The notes beneath the pieces are model-generated. The model made no database searches and was not told where the DNA came from. It saw only the letters and a program-made list of their open reading frames with translations. Made by a program: the position numbers and the translations under genes. DNA of 10,181 nt from Woeseia sp. (GTDB lineage: Bacteria > Pseudomonadota > Gammaproteobacteria > Steroidobacterales > Woeseiaceae). How positions within the stretch are numbered: the first letter of the stretch is position 1; the number at the start of each line of letters is the position of its first letter. The stretch spans positions 1 to 10,181 of the forward strand of contig JABIUH010000481.1 of assembly GCA_018701055.1 (NCBI GenBank), written 5' to 3'. Below, one piece after another: positions 1 through 6,934 of the stretch.

Positions 1-783
1 ATCAAGCTCATCAATAAAGATGATGCAAGGTGCCTGTTTTTTTGCTTGATCAAACATATCTCGAACACGGGACGCGCCAACCCCAACAAACATCTCGACG
101 AAGTCTGATCCGGAAATCGTGAAGAACGGTACTTTTGCTTCTCCTGCGATCGCTCTGGCAAGCAGAGTCTTACCCGTGCCGGGCGAACCAACCATGAGTA
201 CGCCCTTAGGAATCCTGCCCCCCAGTCGTTGAAACTTACTGGGGTCTTTCAGGAAATCGACGATCTCGCTGACCTCGTCTTTCGCTTCGTCAATACCTGC
301 AACATCCGCAAAAGTGACGCCAACCTGATCTTCACCGAGTAACCGCGCTTTGCTTTTTCCAAATGACATGGCGCCACGGCCGCCACCACCACCACCTTGC
401 ATCTGACGCATGAAATAAATCCACACACCAATAAGTAACAAAATTGGAAAAGAATTTATCAGCAGCTGGCCGATGAGACTCGTTGACTCAGGTTCCTGCG
501 CCGTAAACTTGACACCGTTGTCCTCAAGAATGCCGATCAAGGTGTTGTTGTCGGTTTCCGGACTGATCGTATAGTTCTGCAGCGGGATGCGATTGCCGTA
601 GCTTATTTTTTCGTCGTCAAATTCGGCCCGCTCAACCGCGCCAGAACGAACGTCGCTTAGGAATTCAGAATAGTCTTGTTTTTGTGGACCCTGACCACTG
701 ACGCCGCTGAGGCCCTGCACAACAGACAGAAGCACCACAATGATGACGATGAAAACAAGAACATTTTTAGTTAAATCATTCAC
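1..783 (-). CDS. ftsH: ATP-dependent zinc metalloprotease FtsH, N-terminal part (gene runs off the left edge)
   Basis: Membrane-anchored AAA+ protease that extracts and degrades misfolded membrane proteins and regulatory proteins such as sigma-32 and LpxC in enterics. The first 261 codons are present. A short cytoplasmic start is followed by a transmembrane segment at about residues 7-24, a periplasmic domain at about 25-103 and a second transmembrane segment at about 104-125. A glycine-rich linker (MRQMQGGGGGG) comes next, then the AAA domain: Walker A GSPGTGKT (199-206), pore loop FVGV (232-235) and Walker B IIFIDE (254-259). The HEXXH protease domain lies outside the window. The start is GTG at 783-781: the nearest in-frame stop upstream leaves no ATG, and the resulting MNDLTKN terminus fits the family. 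The Shine-Dalgarno is poor, GGAG about 13 nt upstream. Walker A has Ser where GPPGTGKT is usual. It lies downstream of rlmE on the same strand, as in E. coli. Confidence 0.97.
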   Translation of the reverse strand, partial: MNDLTKNVLVFIVIIVVLLSVVQGLSGVSGQGPQKQDYSEFLSDVRSGAVERAEFDDEKISYGNRIPLQNYTISPETDNNTLIGILEDNGVKFTAQEPESTSLIGQLLINSFPILLLIGVWIYFMRQMQGGGGGGRGAMSFGKSKARLLGEDQVGVTFADVAGIDEAKDEVSEIVDFLKDPSKFQRLGGRIPKGVLMVGSPGTGKTLLARAIAGEAKVPFFTISGSDFVEMFVGVGASRVRDMFDQAKKQAPCIIFIDELD

Positions 784-810
784 GGTATAAATACCACTCC
801 ACTTACCGGT

Positions 811-838
811 TTTAGACTGTTTCTAATGTCTTTAGACA
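811..838. repeat. 12-bp palindrome plus 7-bp direct repeat in the ftsH leader
   Basis: TGTCTTTAGACA (827-838) has two perfect 5-bp arms around TT. Its TTTAGAC half is repeated at 811-817, exactly 20 bp from 831-837, about two helical turns. It lies just downstream of the candidate ftsH -10 box. This could be an operator, but repeats this short can occur by chance. The rest of 784-938 shows no other structure and no gene. Confidence 0.3.
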
Positions 839-840
839 CT

Positions 841-867
841 ACTATAGATGATAGTTTCTCGCTACAA
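841..867 (-). promoter_or_regulatory. Possible promoter for ftsH
   Basis: In the 155-nt gap between rlmE and ftsH, the minus strand carries TATAGT (841-846), one mismatch from the -10 consensus. TTGTAG (862-867) lies upstream with a 15-bp spacer, which is short. Transcription would start near 834, giving ftsH a leader of about 50 nt. The fit is moderate. I see no convincing heat-shock (sigma-32) -10 box here, although CTTGTA resembles the start of such a -35. The leader would contain the palindrome at 827-838. Confidence 0.3.
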
Positions 868-938
868 GACATATCGCATTCTCACGGCCCAGAATCTGTC
901 CGTTATTACCTGCCAAATATGCCCTTTTTCTGTACGCG

Positions 939-1562
939 TCAGCCCTGAAAATTTCGCCCCACCAAATACACTTCCCTGCTGCCAGCCCTTGATGCCTTTG
1001 GCTTAACAACCTTCACTTTCTCAAAATGCTGCCGTGCAGCAATTATGAATTCGTCAGCACCGGTTCCCTGAAAAACCTTGCAAACAAAACTTCCTTTCGA
1101 TTTAAGTGTTTTCTCCGCAAATTCAAGCGCTAATTCCGCTAAATACATCGAACGCGGCTGATCGACGACTTTGGTACCCGTTATGTTGGGTGCCATGTCG
1201 CTCATTACAAGGTCTGCTCGCGAATCTCCCAGGGTCTGGAGCACCTGCTCAAGAACAGATTCCTCCGTGAAATCGCCTTGAATGAATTCAACGGACGGCA
1301 AAATATCCATGGGCAATAAATCCAACGCTACGAGCCTCACCTTGCCCTGCAGGCGATTTGTCACGTACTGGCTCCAACTACCCGGCGCAGCACCGAGATC
1401 AACACACACCATGTCAGGGCGAAGAAATCGCTCTTTGTCCGCGATTTGTTCGAGTTTATAAATCGCACGCGAGCGCCAGCCGTCCCGACGCGCCATCTGC
1501 ACGTATGGGTCTTTTTCCTGTCTTTGTCGCCAGGACCCTCCACTTCGTCTCGGTTTACTCAT
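939..1562 (-). CDS. rlmE: 23S rRNA (uridine-2552-2'-O)-methyltransferase RlmE (FtsJ/RrmJ)
   Basis: Uses S-adenosylmethionine to methylate the 2'-OH of U2552 in the A-loop of 23S rRNA, a late step in 50S assembly. The 207 residues match the family size (E. coli 209). A basic N-terminus (MSKPRRSGGSW) is followed by a Rossmann-type methyltransferase fold. The SAM-binding motif is DLGAAPGSWSQ at 55-65. The K-D-K-E catalytic tetrad is visible as K36, D122 (in SDMAPN), K162 (in CKVFQG) and E197 (in SREVYL), each two less than in E. coli. The ATG at 1562-1560 has AAGG about 4 nt upstream and GGAG about 11 nt upstream; the GGAG lies inside the left arm of the perfect inverted repeat. No clear promoter of its own is visible. 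It is divergent from yhbY and precedes ftsH on the same strand. Confidence 0.97.
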   Translation of the reverse strand: MSKPRRSGGSWRQRQEKDPYVQMARRDGWRSRAIYKLEQIADKERFLRPDMVCVDLGAAPGSWSQYVTNRLQGKVRLVALDLLPMDILPSVEFIQGDFTEESVLEQVLQTLGDSRADLVMSDMAPNITGTKVVDQPRSMYLAELALEFAEKTLKSKGSFVCKVFQGTGADEFIIAARQHFEKVKVVKPKASRAGSREVYLVGRNFQG

Positions 1563-1570
1563 CTACCTTA

Positions 1571-1626
1571 GTACTCCGTCAAGGTGACAATTGCGGATTC
1601 AGCGAATTGTCACCTTGACGGAGTAC
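1571..1626. repeat. Perfect 22-bp inverted repeat between divergent rlmE and yhbY
   Basis: The left arm (1571-1592) begins GTACTCCGTCAAGGTGAC and ends AATT. The right arm (1605-1626) is its exact reverse complement, and the spacer is 12 nt (1593-1604). Each arm contains an 11-bp palindrome, GTCA-N3-TGAC, at 1578-1588 and 1609-1619; their centres lie 31 bp apart, close to three helical turns. The right-hand palindrome overlaps the -35 box of the yhbY promoter. In rlmE mRNA the folded stem would end 8 nt before the start codon and enclose the GGAG. No U-run follows either arm, so it does not look like a Rho-independent terminator. A dimer-binding operator is the favoured reading; a REP-like element or cruciform is the alternative. 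Confidence 0.95.
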
Positions 1627-1636
1627 CAGTTACAAT
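1608..1636 (+). promoter_or_regulatory. Sigma-70-type promoter for yhbY, predicted to give a leaderless mRNA
   Basis: The -35 box TTGTCA (1608-1613) and the -10 box TACAAT (1631-1636) are each one mismatch from consensus, separated by the ideal 17 bp. Transcription would start about 7 nt after the -10 box, at or next to the yhbY ATG (1643). This agrees with the lack of any Shine-Dalgarno there. The -35 box sits inside the right arm of the inverted repeat, so a protein bound to the repeat would be expected to compete with RNA polymerase. Confidence 0.65.
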
Positions 1637-1642
1637 TGCCGA

Positions 1643-1939
1643 ATGAGCCTTTCAGAAAAACAAAATAAATACTTACGTGGCCTCGGCCATCCGTTGAAGC
1701 CAGTCATTATTGTGGGCGACGGAGGACTCTCTAAGTCATTACTCAAGGAGTTCGCGTCAACAATTCAACATCATGAATTGATTAAAGTGCGGGTCCGTGC
1801 CGGAGATCGGGAAACTCGGGATGCCATCATTCACGATCTATGCGAAAAACAATCGGCGGACCTGGTGAGCCGAATTGGCAATGTTGCCCTGCTTTTTCGC
1901 CGCAACGCTGAAAAACCGAAAATCTCGCTGCCGGTGTGA
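1643..1939 (+). CDS. yhbY: YhbY/CRM-domain RNA-binding protein, 50S assembly factor
   Basis: Small single-domain CRM protein of 98 residues (E. coli YhbY is 97) that binds RNA and associates with precursors of the large ribosomal subunit. The family signature is clear: a basic N-terminal helix (LSEKQNKYLRGLGHPLKPV), the GxxG-type RNA-binding loop GDGG at 25-28, the conserved HHELIKV at 43-49, the DRET segment at 55-58 and the C-terminal ISLP. The start is set by alignment to the family (MSLSEKQ, compare MNLSTKQ). There is no Shine-Dalgarno upstream, and the promoter spacing suggests leaderless translation. It is the only plus-strand gene, lying opposite and between greA and rlmE as in E. coli. 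Its stop is only 9 nt from that of convergent greA. Confidence 0.95.
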   Translation: MSLSEKQNKYLRGLGHPLKPVIIVGDGGLSKSLLKEFASTIQHHELIKVRVRAGDRETRDAIIHDLCEKQSADLVSRIGNVALLFRRNAEKPKISLPV

Positions 1940-1948
1940 GAATGCTAA

Positions 1949-2425
1949 TTAAACGTAGCGAACCTCGATAATTTCATAGTGCTTGTCGCCAGCAGGCGCC
2001 GAAAATGAAATCTCGTCGCCCTCGTTCTTGCCGATCAGGGCGCGTGCGATGGGCGACGAAAATGAAATCATGCCCGCATTAATATCGGCTTCGTCTTCCC
2101 CTACAATTTTATAGGTCGTTTCCTGATCCGTCTGGCAGTCTAGCAGCTCAACAGTCGAACCAAAAACCACTTTTCCGCGAGCGTCGACCGCGGTGACGTC
2201 AATGACCTGAATATGCGACAACTTACCTTCGATCTCTTTAACGCGCCCCTCAATGAACCCTTGCTGTTCTTTCGCGGCGTGATATTCGGCATTTTCCTTC
2301 AAGTCACCATGCTCTCGCGCTTCCGCGATAGCATGGATCACTCTAGGTCGGTCTTCCGACTTCAAGCGACGGAGTTCATCGCGCAACAATCCTTCACCAC
2401 GTACTGTCATCGGAACCTTACTCAT
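1949..2425 (-). CDS. greA: Transcription elongation factor GreA
   Basis: Enters the secondary channel of RNA polymerase and stimulates cleavage of backtracked RNA, rescuing arrested complexes. It has 158 residues, identical to E. coli GreA. The N-terminal antiparallel coiled coil (about 8-75) carries the signature EAREHGDLKENAEYHAAKEQ, with tip acidic residues D41 and E44 that hold the catalytic magnesium. The C-terminal FKBP-like domain (about 80-158) includes GSTVEL, YKIVGEDEAD and SPIARALIGK. The start codon overlaps the carB stop as ATGA, and AGAGG lies 7 nt upstream inside carB, so it should be translationally coupled to carB. No terminator is visible after the gene, which ends 9 nt from the 3' end of convergent yhbY. 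Confidence 0.98.
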   Translation of the reverse strand: MSKVPMTVRGEGLLRDELRRLKSEDRPRVIHAIAEAREHGDLKENAEYHAAKEQQGFIEGRVKEIEGKLSHIQVIDVTAVDARGKVVFGSTVELLDCQTDQETTYKIVGEDEADINAGMISFSSPIARALIGKNEGDEISFSAPAGDKHYEIIEVRYV

Positions 2426-5400
2426 ACGGCAACCTCTTTATGCAAATCCTGTAATCGGTTTACGTCACTGTCATCTAAATGCTCTAAAGCCTTACACGTT
2501 GCGACTGCGGCACCGACCGTCGTGTAGTAGGTAACGTTGCGGCGCACCGCCTCACCCCTGATAGGCCGTGACTCGGTGATCGCTTGCTTTCCCTCGGTCG
2601 TATTGACGATTAGCGAAAATTCTCCGTTTTTGATCATATCTACAATGTGTGGTCGACCTTCGCGAACTTTGTTTATCCGCCGACATTCGATGCCCGCAGC
2701 AACTAAGATTTTTGCTGTTCCGTGCGTGGCAGCAATGTCGAAACCTCGCTCGACAAGAATATTGGCGAGTTCTACTGTGCCTGCCTTATCCCGATCGCGC
2801 ACGCTTAGCAAAGCAACGCCTTTGGTCGGCAGTACCACGCCCGATGCTAACTGCGCCTTCGCATACGCCTCGCCGAATGATCGGCCCACGCCCATCACTT
2901 CTCCGGTCGACTTCATTTCAGGCCCAAGTATCGGATCTGCACCGGCGAACTTGATGAATGGGAAAACAGATTCTTTCACTGAATAATATTCGGGAATACG
3001 CTGATTCACTATTCCTTGCTGCTCCAATGTCTCACCGACCATCACGCGCGCAGCGATTTTGGCCAATGGCAATCCAGTCGCTTTCGAAACAAAGGGTACC
3101 GTTCTCGAAGCCCGCGGATTTACTTCCAGCAGATAGACTATGTCGTTTTGAATCGCGAACTGCGTGTTCATAAGTCCGATAACTTTGAGCCCCTTGGCGA
3201 GGCTAGTCACTTGTTCGATTAACGATTGCTGCACTTCGGCGCTCAGACTAAAGGGTGGTAGCGAACAACCGGAATCACCTGAATGCACGCCTGCTTGTTC
3301 GATGTGCTCCATGATGCCGCCAATCAATACTCGCTCACCATCGCAAATCGCATCGACATCAACTTCAGTGGCAAGGTCAAGAAAACGATCGAGTAACACC
3401 GGACTGTCATTCGAAACGCCGATCGCCGCATCCATGTAAACCGCCAAATCCTCTTCACCGTGAACGATTTCCATCGCTCGACCACCCAGGACATACGAGG
3501 GCCTGACCACCAAGGGATAGCCAACATCGCCGCCCATTGCGAGTGCTTCTTCAGTACTTCTTGCCACCTTGTTGGGCGGTTGTTTCAACGCCAGGTCTTC
3601 GACCAGCTGCTGAAATCGCTCGCGATCCTCGGCAAGGTCAATGGAGTCAGGCGACGTACCGATGACCGGCGCTCCTGCGGCCTCGAGCTCTCTCGCTAAC
3701 TTTAGCGGCGTTTGCCCACCATATTGCACAATGACGCCTTGCGGTTGCTCCTTTTCGATTACCTCCATAACGTCTTCAAACGTCAATGACTCGAAGTACA
3801 GACGATCAGATGTATCGTAGTCTGTGGAAACCGTTTCAGGATTGCAGTTAACCATGATCGTTTCATAGCCGGCTTCACGAAGCGCCATCGCCGCGTGCAC
3901 ACAGCAGTAATCAAACTCAATTCCCTGACCAATGCGATTCGGACCCCCACCAAGAATCATGATCTTTGCGGTATCGTTCGGTAACGACTCGCACTCTTCT
4001 TCATAGGTTGAGTACAAGTAAGCTGTGGTGGTTGTGAATTCTGCCCCGCAGGTGTCGACGCGTTTGAACACAGGACGAATACCTGCAGCGATACGCCGTT
4101 TGCGGATGACGCTTTCGTCCTGACGCGTCAACGTCGCAATTCTTGAGTCACTAAACCCTTTTCTTTTTAACTGGCGAATTCGAGTCGCATCCAGCGCGTC
4201 GATGCCAGCGCTGCGCATAACAGTTTCTTCTTTCACCAAATCGTCAATTTGCGCCAAAAACCATGGATCAATTCCGGATAGAGCGGCGACGCCTTGAACG
4301 TCAAAGTCGGCACGCAATGCGTCAGCGACATAGAAAATTCGGTCGGGGCCCGGTAGGCGCATTTCTTGTCGCAGCCTGTCACGACTTTCATCGTCAACAA
4401 TCGGCCCAAATTTCTCAACCAACCCGTCAACGTCAGTCTCGAGACCACGAAGTGCTTTCTGCAATGACTCTTGAAATGTTCGGCCAAAGGCCATGACTTC
4501 ACCGACCGATTTCATCTGCGTCGTCAATCGATCCACCGCACCCGGAAACTTCTCAAAGGTAAAACGTGGAACTTTTGTGACCACATAGTCAATGGTCGGC
4601 TCAAACGAGGCCGGCGTTGCCCCCCCAGTGATCTCATTCTTTAGCTCATCAAGTGTGTAGCCGATCGCGAGTTTCGCGGCGATTCTGGCAATCGGAAACC
4701 CTGTTGCTTTGGACGCGAGTGCCGATGAGCGCGACACGCGTGGATTCATTTCAATGACTAAGAGACGACCGTCTTCAGGATTCACTGCAAACTGAACATT
4801 CGATCCGCCTGTTTCAATGCCTATTTTGCGCAACACATCAATCGAGGCATTACGCATTCGTTGATATTCTTTATCTGTCAGCGTTTGCGCCGGCGCGACC
4901 GTGATGGAATCGCCGGTGTGCACTCCCATCGCATCGACATTCTCGATCGAACAAACAATGATGCAGTTGTCGTTTTTGTCTCTGACAACCTCCATCTCAA
5001 ATTCTTTCCAGCCAATGACAGATTCTTCGAGCAGGATTTCTGTCGTCGGCGACATTTCAAGGCCGTGCGCAACGATGCGTCGGAACTCTTCCTGGTTGTA
5101 CGCAATGCCCCCGCCGGTTCCGCCTAGTGTAAAAGATGGCCGGATAATGGTCGGGTAGCCAACATTCACTTGCTTCTCGATCGCCTCATCGAGTGAATGT
5201 GCGATTTCCGCAAGCGGCACCTCGAGACCGATCTCTCCCATGGCTTTCCGAAAGAGATCACGATCCTCCGCCATATCGATGGCCTCACGAGACGCGGCAA
5301 TCAATTCAACGTTATATTTATCAAGAACGCCCTCTCGAACCAGATCGAGCGCGCAATTGAGACCGGTTTGACCGCCCATTGTCGGTAGGAGTGCGTCTGG

Positions 5401-5646
5401 CCTCTCCTTGGCGATAACGCGTTCGAGGGCGGTCCAGTGCACCGGTTCGATATACACCGCATCGGCAGTTTCGGGATCGGTCATAATCGTCGCTGGATTA
5501 GAATTCACCAGGATGACCCGATAACCTTCCTCTTTAAGGGCTTTGCATGCCTGCGCACCTGAGTAATCGAACTCGCACGCCTGACCGATAATAATTGGCC
5601 CGGCTCCGATGATCAGAACGCTTTCAATGTCTGTACGCTTAGGCAT
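2422..5646 (-). CDS. carB: Carbamoyl-phosphate synthase large subunit CarB
   Basis: Makes carbamoyl phosphate from bicarbonate, two ATP and ammonia channelled from CarA, feeding pyrimidine and arginine synthesis. It has 1074 residues (E. coli 1073), with numbering that matches. The carboxyphosphate ATP-grasp half (about 1-402) has R129, R169, E299 and N301. The oligomerisation domain is at about 403-553. The carbamoyl-phosphate ATP-grasp half (about 554-935) has E841 and N843. The C-terminal allosteric MGS domain is at about 936-1074. The UMP/IMP contacts known from E. coli are kept (K954, T974, T977, K993, N1015, T1017), as are the ornithine contacts (E783, D791, E892, T1042). UMP inhibition and ornithine/IMP activation are therefore expected. 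The start MPKRTDI is the family start, although its Shine-Dalgarno is weak. It is 73 nt downstream of carA and overlaps greA by 4 nt. Confidence 0.99.
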   Translation of the reverse strand: MPKRTDIESVLIIGAGPIIIGQACEFDYSGAQACKALKEEGYRVILVNSNPATIMTDPETADAVYIEPVHWTALERVIAKERPDALLPTMGGQTGLNCALDLVREGVLDKYNVELIAASREAIDMAEDRDLFRKAMGEIGLEVPLAEIAHSLDEAIEKQVNVGYPTIIRPSFTLGGTGGGIAYNQEEFRRIVAHGLEMSPTTEILLEESVIGWKEFEMEVVRDKNDNCIIVCSIENVDAMGVHTGDSITVAPAQTLTDKEYQRMRNASIDVLRKIGIETGGSNVQFAVNPEDGRLLVIEMNPRVSRSSALASKATGFPIARIAAKLAIGYTLDELKNEITGGATPASFEPTIDYVVTKVPRFTFEKFPGAVDRLTTQMKSVGEVMAFGRTFQESLQKALRGLETDVDGLVEKFGPIVDDESRDRLRQEMRLPGPDRIFYVADALRADFDVQGVAALSGIDPWFLAQIDDLVKEETVMRSAGIDALDATRIRQLKRKGFSDSRIATLTRQDESVIRKRRIAAGIRPVFKRVDTCGAEFTTTTAYLYSTYEEECESLPNDTAKIMILGGGPNRIGQGIEFDYCCVHAAMALREAGYETIMVNCNPETVSTDYDTSDRLYFESLTFEDVMEVIEKEQPQGVIVQYGGQTPLKLARELEAAGAPVIGTSPDSIDLAEDRERFQQLVEDLALKQPPNKVARSTEEALAMGGDVGYPLVVRPSYVLGGRAMEIVHGEEDLAVYMDAAIGVSNDSPVLLDRFLDLATEVDVDAICDGERVLIGGIMEHIEQAGVHSGDSGCSLPPFSLSAEVQQSLIEQVTSLAKGLKVIGLMNTQFAIQNDIVYLLEVNPRASRTVPFVSKATGLPLAKIAARVMVGETLEQQGIVNQRIPEYYSVKESVFPFIKFAGADPILGPEMKSTGEVMGVGRSFGEAYAKAQLASGVVLPTKGVALLSVRDRDKAGTVELANILVERGFDIAATHGTAKILVAAGIECRRINKVREGRPHIVDMIKNGEFSLIVNTTEGKQAITESRPIRGEAVRRNVTYYTTVGAAVATCKALEHLDDSDVNRLQDLHKEVAV

Positions 5647-5719
5647 CGCCTACGCTACCGCTCGGTATCTGAGTAAGTATTTACCTGAAGTAAACTTTAT
5701 AATCCTTTGTTTCATAACA

Positions 5720-6877
5720 CTAAATAGCTACCGTCGTTTGACTCGAACGGCGTTTGTAATTATCCATATCGCTGATAAACCGCTCAAATAAATACAAGAC
5801 GTCATGTGGTCCGGGGCTAGCTTCAGGATGTCCTTGAAAACCATAGGCCGCTCGATCTTTTATGGCGATGCCCTGCAGCGAACCATCAAATAATGATTCA
5901 TGGGTCACCTCGACCGTTTCCGGCAATGTTTTTGAATCAACCGCAAAACCGTGATTTTGACTGGTGATGCTGACGCGGCCGGTCTTGAGGTCCAGCACCG
6001 GGTGATTGGCACCGTGATGACCGAATTTCATCTTCATGGTTTTCGCTCCAGCGGCGAGCGCTAGAAGTTGATAGCCAAGGCAAATGCCAAATACCGGCAC
6101 GGCGGTCTCAAGGATTTCAGTTATCGCGGTTATCGCATAGTCGCAAGGTTCGGGATCTCCCGGCCCATTGGCCAAAAAGACACCATCTGGTGCTAGCGCT
6201 AACACCTCTTCGGCCGAAGTCGTCGCCGGCACAACAGTCATCCGACAATCCAGATCTGAAAGGACTCGCAAAATGTTGCGCTTGACCCCAAAGTCGTAGG
6301 CAACAACATGATAGGCCGCAATTCTGCGACTCATAATTCTCGTGCGCTCGTCAAACATGACGCCATGGCACCACTGATACTGCACGTCGGTGCTCACGAA
6401 CTTCGCCAGATCCATACCAGCAATCCCTGGAAATTTATTGGCGTGCTGCACAGCGACTTCCGGATCTGCGTCGCCGGTCATGATGCAGCCGGACTGCGCT
6501 CCACTCTCGCGGAGAATCCGTGTCAATTTGCGCGTATCAATTTCGGCAATCGCGACCGTATTGCTCGCCTTCAAAAAATCCGATAAAGATCGCTCGTTGC
6601 GCCAGCTACTTGCCAGCATGGAACTGTCACGGACGACCAAACCTGATGCATGCACCTGCGACGATTCCATATCGTCGCTATTGGTTCCGGTATTACCGAT
6701 GTGAGGATAGGTCAATGTGACGATTTGGCGGCAATAGGAGGGATCCGTGAGAATTTCCTGGTAACCCGTCATCGCCGTATTGAAGACGACTTCGCCAATG
6801 GTTTTGCCTTCTGCGCCAACAGATACGCCGCGGAATATGGTTCCGTCTTGCAGAGCCAGAACAGCGGGCGTCGTCAA
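5720..6877 (-). CDS. carA: Carbamoyl-phosphate synthase small subunit CarA (glutamine amidotransferase), TTG start
   Basis: Hydrolyses glutamine and passes ammonia through a tunnel to CarB. It has 385 residues (E. coli 382). The N-terminal CPSase domain (about 1-150) has VVFNTAMTGYQEILTDPSY. The class I amidotransferase domain (about 190-375) has GPGDP (238-242), the nucleophile elbow GICLGYQ with Cys266, and QGHPEASPGP with His350 and Glu352; these correspond to E. coli C269, H353 and E355. His309 matches E. coli H312, but the usual His three residues after the nucleophile (E. coli H272) is Tyr269. The start is TTG: an in-frame TAG lies 18 nt upstream (five codons between), no ATG or GTG intervenes, and AAGGA lies 7 nt before it. 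The N-terminus TTPAVLALQDGT aligns with the family start. It follows a terminator after dnaJ, so it probably has its own promoter. Confidence 0.97.
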   Translation of the reverse strand: MTTPAVLALQDGTIFRGVSVGAEGKTIGEVVFNTAMTGYQEILTDPSYCRQIVTLTYPHIGNTGTNSDDMESSQVHASGLVVRDSSMLASSWRNERSLSDFLKASNTVAIAEIDTRKLTRILRESGAQSGCIMTGDADPEVAVQHANKFPGIAGMDLAKFVSTDVQYQWCHGVMFDERTRIMSRRIAAYHVVAYDFGVKRNILRVLSDLDCRMTVVPATTSAEEVLALAPDGVFLANGPGDPEPCDYAITAITEILETAVPVFGICLGYQLLALAAGAKTMKMKFGHHGANHPVLDLKTGRVSITSQNHGFAVDSKTLPETVEVTHESLFDGSLQGIAIKDRAAYGFQGHPEASPGPHDVLYLFERFISDMDNYKRRSSQTTVAI

Positions 6878-6884
6878 ACAAGAT

Positions 6885-6889
6885 TCCTT
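6885..6889 (-). promoter_or_regulatory. Shine-Dalgarno of carA
   Basis: AAGGA on the minus strand, 7 nt before the TTG at 6877-6875. Together with the in-frame TAG upstream, this decides the non-ATG start of carA. Confidence 0.8.
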
Positions 6890-6934
6890 CTAATGAAGCG
6901 GTCAAAAGCCAATATGCGCTTACTTTAGATGCAC

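Noticed and set aside
841..867. Heat-shock (sigma-32) promoter before ftsH
   Set aside because: Only a CTTGTA-like -35 is present; no CCCCAT-type -10 box lies at the right distance.
1571..1626. Bidirectional Rho-independent terminator
   Set aside because: The stem is very strong, but neither side is followed by a U-run, and it lies at the 5' ends of both genes rather than at 3' ends.
2537..2986. 149-residue plus-strand reading frame opposite the carB 3' end
   Set aside because: It is a shadow of carB; the residue pattern mirrors the coding strand and no conserved motif is seen.
6878..6934. Promoter and ArgR-type arginine box before carA
   Set aside because: No -35/-10 pair with good spacing and no ARG-box match could be found by eye, although CarAB is arginine- and pyrimidine-controlled in enterics.
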